Shown piece by piece: positions 60,330 to 64,000 of a stretch of DNA of 64,000 nt; position 1 is the first letter of the stretch; each line of letters opens with the position of its first letter. The stretch comes from Stichopus chloronotus (Eukaryota > Echinodermata > Holothuroidea > Aspidochirotida > Stichopodidae), in NCBI GenBank assembly GCA_021234535.1, contig CM037846.1, forward strand, positions 12,292,705 through 12,356,704, read 5' to 3'. A program made the translations under genes and the position numbers. The notes under the pieces are model-generated. The model made no database searches. It saw only the letters and a list, made by a program, of their open reading frames with translations, and was not told where the DNA came from.

Positions 60330-60460
60330 TAAAGACCTCATATGATAAGACATTAAGCTTCCTTTAATTCGATATCGAGGAATTCTACCCCTCGATACCG
60401 GAAAACATCCTTACAGAGGTCCTGAAATGGGCCATACAGTTCACACACATATCGGAGCAG
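60330..60460 (+). pseudogene. Reverse-transcriptase element fragment, palm-domain start (inverted)
   Basis: The plus-strand frame reads TSYDKTLSFL, a TAA stop, then FDIEEFYPSIPENILTEVL and KWAIQFTHISEQ. FDIxEFYPSI is the first palm motif, holding the first catalytic aspartate, of the same reverse-transcriptase family as the minus-strand fragment at 59840-60260. In an intact element this part would precede the NDGL box on the same strand. The in-frame stop and the loss of similarity after 60460 show it is broken. Confidence 0.7.
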
Positions 60461-62391
60461 GGAGGTGCAATTTAGAAGGAGTTACAACTGAACGTTAAAT
60501 TTATGCTAATCCTGTTCGATTTTCTCCGGTGTGATAAGAGTCCCAATTCATAAGAGATGAGTACGGCTTAAAGCACCCTCTTATTTTTGTGTGATATATC
60601 CAATTTCTAGACGGTATCGAAGTAAGTTTATTCCCACCTGCTTATATCCTATGAAAAGGATTACTTAGAATAATTCTCTGATGCCAAGGTTGTTGCCGAC
60701 AGCTAAGACAAAAACTTAAAGCTCACCAATCAAAACGACTGGTTATATCTTCCGAATCAAGATGGACTGGCGTATAAGAATAAGGTGTAGGGCTTTTGCT
60801 ATATGCAAATGATTAAAATAAATATAAGACTATAATTTACTATTGAATTTTTATCAATTTCCGCAAACTTTCGCAATTTGTAGTAGGTGTACCCATGTTC
60901 AGCAAATTGCACATCCTGAACCTGGTCTACTATGATAAACGTCGGAAGGCGTCGAAAAGGCGAAAACTAATTTTCAAGAAAAGCGACTGGCAATGTTATA
61001 ATTATGGCAAAAATTTAGAAAAAAAACAAAAAAACTCAACTCCACGACACCCGCGACCGTGTCTGGATTAAAAAAGGGAAGCAAGAACGGATCCGATTTC
61101 GGCGATATTCGCCTATGATGGGGGTGGAAATATGTGATCGTATTGGCCTGTTTGTGATCCATACCCTAGAAAACGAATTCTATGCTGAAAGCATTGGATA
61201 GTACCTATGCAACTCTTTATTGCCTTCCAAAGCGGTGCAAAGAAAATGGAGCGCAAACTCTCTCTCTCAGTGTAACCTTTCAGTGTATTTAATATTCAAT
61301 AAATATTCCTGCATACGCCAACTTTACATGGCGACCTGACGTTACAAAATGAGTTTTGTTGCTATATTTCCAACCATCCTGAAACTTTGCATCCGTTCTC
61401 TATTTCCGTATCTGCTTCAATTATTCCATACCACCGAAGACAGACAGTGCTAATCTAAACAAGTTTGTAAATCCATGGAGCTATTACAGAGATGGTAAAT
61501 CGAACTAACACTTCAACTGATTTTATTTTCAACCACACTGAAGAATTTGCAACTTGCTTAATTTGGCATATTGTTTCGTCAAAATATTACCCCGTGAAAG
61601 TACAGTCGCACACTCGTTTTCACATTCACTATGGAAGAAAATCATACAAGTGGAATGAATCAGCCAAAACTATCAGTGTATATTGATTTTTTTTATTATT
61701 TTCACAATCACCTCTCGTTTCTGATTTCACAGTGTAAGCAAGAGAAGGTTAGAAGGTAGTAGTATCCACGCATTTAGGTGACATAGCTACTTCAAAGGTA
61801 CGATAGTCTTGGACTATTTATTAAATTTCAGATGCGTCAGTAATATACTGTATTTACTTTGATTACATTGATCGCATTTTGAGTGTCAATAACACATCCC
61901 TCAGCACGAAACAAACTAACAACAACGGTTCTACTGCAAACAGTACTTTTGAGGTTAGATGGAAAAGTTAATATGGGGTAAATATTCCCGAATTAACGTT
62001 AAAATTGTGCAGCAAGTACCACGTCCCAGATAGATTGACGTAAACTTATGTGTCACTTGAAACGGAAAATATTAATCCCATGAATTATAAATCGATTAGA
62101 GTAGGATCCAATACAGAAATACCAAGACATAGAAATGGAAATTGAAGATCAAGAGAAGAGAACTCGAAATACAAATAACTTTGCACCCGGCATTGTAAGT
62201 GACAACACCAAACGTTCGTAGCCGCTCGGTGTGCCTCTCTATACACTGGGGAAAGCACGCACGAAAAATCTTAAAAAGAAAATAACCTCTTTTAAGACAG
62301 GCAGGGGGGGGGGGGGAGCGAGAGAGAATCAGAGATAACCAGCAAACGGTGACACCTCATATACCGTAATTAATTTGAAACTCACACACAC
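60461..62391. other. No supported gene
   Basis: Decayed sequence, possibly of the RT element, may continue for some hundred bases past 60460 but no motif was recognised. A 64-codon plus frame at 61492-61686 is unsupported. A (CT)n tract lies at 61259-61269 and a G run at 62306-62317. Confidence 0.5.
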
Positions 62392-62556
62392 CGGTCCGTA
62401 TATTGTGACCGGCGCGGTTGGTTGCAGGATCGGTACTCCTTGCGTCTCTTGCTGGTCTTCCTTCAACATTTCGTTCAAGAAGAGGCTTTCCATTAAATGA
62501 AACAATGCGAAATTGAAATATTTACTCAAGTTCTTTTTTAAGTTGGCGCTCCCAGC
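62392..62556 (-). CDS. Candidate internal exon
   Basis: On the minus strand a TTTAAATTTCCTGTGGCAG acceptor is followed by exactly 55 open codons in phase 0, ending at CCG before GTGTGTGTGAG. That donor is weaker but usable, and the GTGAG six bases on is an alternative. The peptide starts AGSANLKKNLSKYFNFALFH, continues MESLFLNEMLKEDQQETQG and ends in a proline- and hydrophobic-rich VPILQPTAPVTIYGP. Composition is protein-like, without low complexity. It would be a symmetric phase 0-0 exon. No family recognised. Confidence 0.45.
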
Positions 62557-63792
62557 CTGCCACAGGAAATTTAAATTATTGAACTTTCTGTTATCATTTC
62601 TTTCATTTCTTTTGTTAACACAAAAAAACTTTACCAACTCCAGTCACAGCTCTTTCACAAAGAGCGACAGTGCGTCAGTGATATTTATTTAGCTAAGCCC
62701 ACACCCTCAACATGTGTATTACGTAGCGACTAATGAGTTACGAACATTGTTGTGTCACGCTTATTTCGCTCTCTGATGTTTGTTTGTTACCTTCTACTTT
62801 GCATTGCTGAAAATCACATACCGCTTTAATACAAAATTTGACTGCTTTGACCGACCATATACATGTTCCAAGAAGATTATTGTTGTAGTTGGCCGACTAG
62901 TTGCAATGAGAAGTTCAGTTGAAAAGTCACCGTTTAGTGGCACTGACATATCATTTTCTTCCTGCCAGCCTCAATAACACCCTTGATTCCAAATCTGATC
63001 TTTTTAGTCGACTGCTCTTTGTTTCTTCTGGGCTGAGTTATGTGACAATAACCAGGACGTCTCTGGCTTATTATCAATTGGTAATACATCATAAACGTCA
63101 CACATTTACGAAACTGATCACTTTTGACATATTGCAACTCGAACTGCAGTTTGGGCTTTCGGGGGGAAGGATTAGCTGACCGAACTCAGCTATGGGTTGG
63201 ACCAATAGCTTCGTCGTAATGTTTGTTTTCTATAATCATTTCAAGGTACAGCTTTCAAATTGAAGTGATTCTTTTTCATGTAAACAGTAAGACGCATGCC
63301 AAATATGATGTGCTAACGTTTGTTACTGTCACCCGTTGTGACTGTTTACAAAATGTGTACGGTCGGAATAATTCTGTTTGTGGATTTTAGCGATGAAGAT
63401 TTCCATAGTCAGTTTTTGATCTTTTTTTTTCTTCAAACTTGTTTTTTTTTTAATTTGTTCTCTCCTGGACAAATCTATAGACTCCCCTTGCACTTACGTC
63501 AGATAAGAACACTTGCGCCTCACTGTATCACTGTCTCGTCTCATGTAAGGGGCGGGTCTATAAGACACATTTTGCGCATGGTCAGTGACGACCATTACTA
63601 CAGTATATCAAAAAGCAACGACGTAACGTGAAGGACCTCTGTACCACTACGATGGTGACACAGATTTGGAACAATCAATCCATCATTTACAAACAAAGGT
63701 TAGGGGTTGGCAGATCACAACAATGCTTCAGTAAAGTGTATCTTTGTTTTGATCTGACAGCGTCCCTTTTCACAAAGGGTCACTCTCAATCT
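62557..63792. other. No supported gene
   Basis: Several 60-100-codon frames on both strands overlap without splice or motif support. T runs at 63421-63452. Nothing else recognised before the terminal repeat. Confidence 0.55.
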
Positions 63793-63912
63793 TAAAGGCT
63801 GTAAGGCATCACCCTAAGCTATATTTTTACTTCCTGGAAAGCAAAATTTTCAACTGGTTGCAGTACTCTTTGATTGACAGCAAATTCGAAAGATGCAGAG
63901 CAGCTCGTATTA
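63793..63912 (-). repeat. Right copy of the window-spanning inverted repeat
   Basis: Reverse complement of 1-127 at about 90% identity, with one 7-base gap. The sequence from 63913 to 64000 cannot be compared, because the matching flank of the left copy lies outside the window. Confidence 0.8.
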
Positions 63913-64000
63913 CACAGTGTACACAGGGATCCATTGTTTTGATTACACATGTGGAGGAATGTAAGACAGGCTGAGGGAGGGACTAGACGTAGGTGGTTGG

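Overview
This is AT-rich eukaryotic DNA with no bacterial or viral gene layout. It has no intact multi-exon gene, no rRNA or tRNA gene, no operon and no CRISPR array. The long ATC/GAT trinucleotide blocks, many homopolymer and dinucleotide tracts, and several decayed transposon classes point to a metazoan. The transposons are a non-LTR retrotransposon tail, a tRNA-headed SINE, an 8-bp-duplication hAT-type element and a reverse transcriptase with an FYPSI box. A marine invertebrate deuterostome such as an echinoderm fits best; that is an inference from repeat style, not from an identified host gene.

Layout. 1-5 kb: a 120-bp repeat whose inverted partner lies at the far end of the window, a diverged 0.5-kb tandem duplication, a candidate minus-strand exon (3.9-4.0 kb), a 155-bp-period tandem array and a palindrome-rich patch. 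5-20 kb: mostly unique sequence with microsatellites, a minus-strand SINE (11.1-11.5 kb), a short terminal-inverted-repeat element (13.9 kb) with a solo relative at 18.0 kb, a candidate plus-strand last exon (14.7 kb) and a good minus-strand candidate exon (17.1-17.3 kb). 20-35 kb: a broken non-LTR reverse transcriptase 3' end (20.6-21.7 kb), a hAT-type element with terminal repeats and target duplication (23.6-24.4 kb), two large ATC blocks (25.7-26.2 and 32.8-33.4 kb), an array of short NK2-like palindromes (28.6-28.8 kb) with a smaller relative at 34.1 kb, a candidate exon at 29.3 kb and a tandem repeat carrying AGGTCA half-sites (30.5-30.8 kb). 35-50 kb: candidate minus-strand exons at 37.2, 38.7 and 43.4 kb among unique sequence and minisatellites. 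50-64 kb: several hairpins, a CpG-dense patch with a SINE-like core (58.6-58.8 kb), a 140-bp near-perfect palindrome (59.1-59.3 kb), an inverted, broken reverse-transcriptase element (59.8-60.5 kb), a candidate exon at 62.4-62.6 kb and the partner inverted repeat at the end.

The most plausible host coding signal is on the minus strand. Four open segments (62.4, 43.4, 17.2 and 4.0 kb) are each bounded by reasonable splice sites, and the last three have compatible intron phases. None matched a protein family I can name, so no function is assigned. The most unusual non-coding signals are twelve exact TGACGTCA octamers between 19 and 60 kb, the TTCCACTTAAGTGGAA palindrome array, the AP-1-bearing 140-bp palindrome and the inverted reverse-transcriptase element with a hairpin at its junction. 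All counts and alignments were made by eye; no database search was run.
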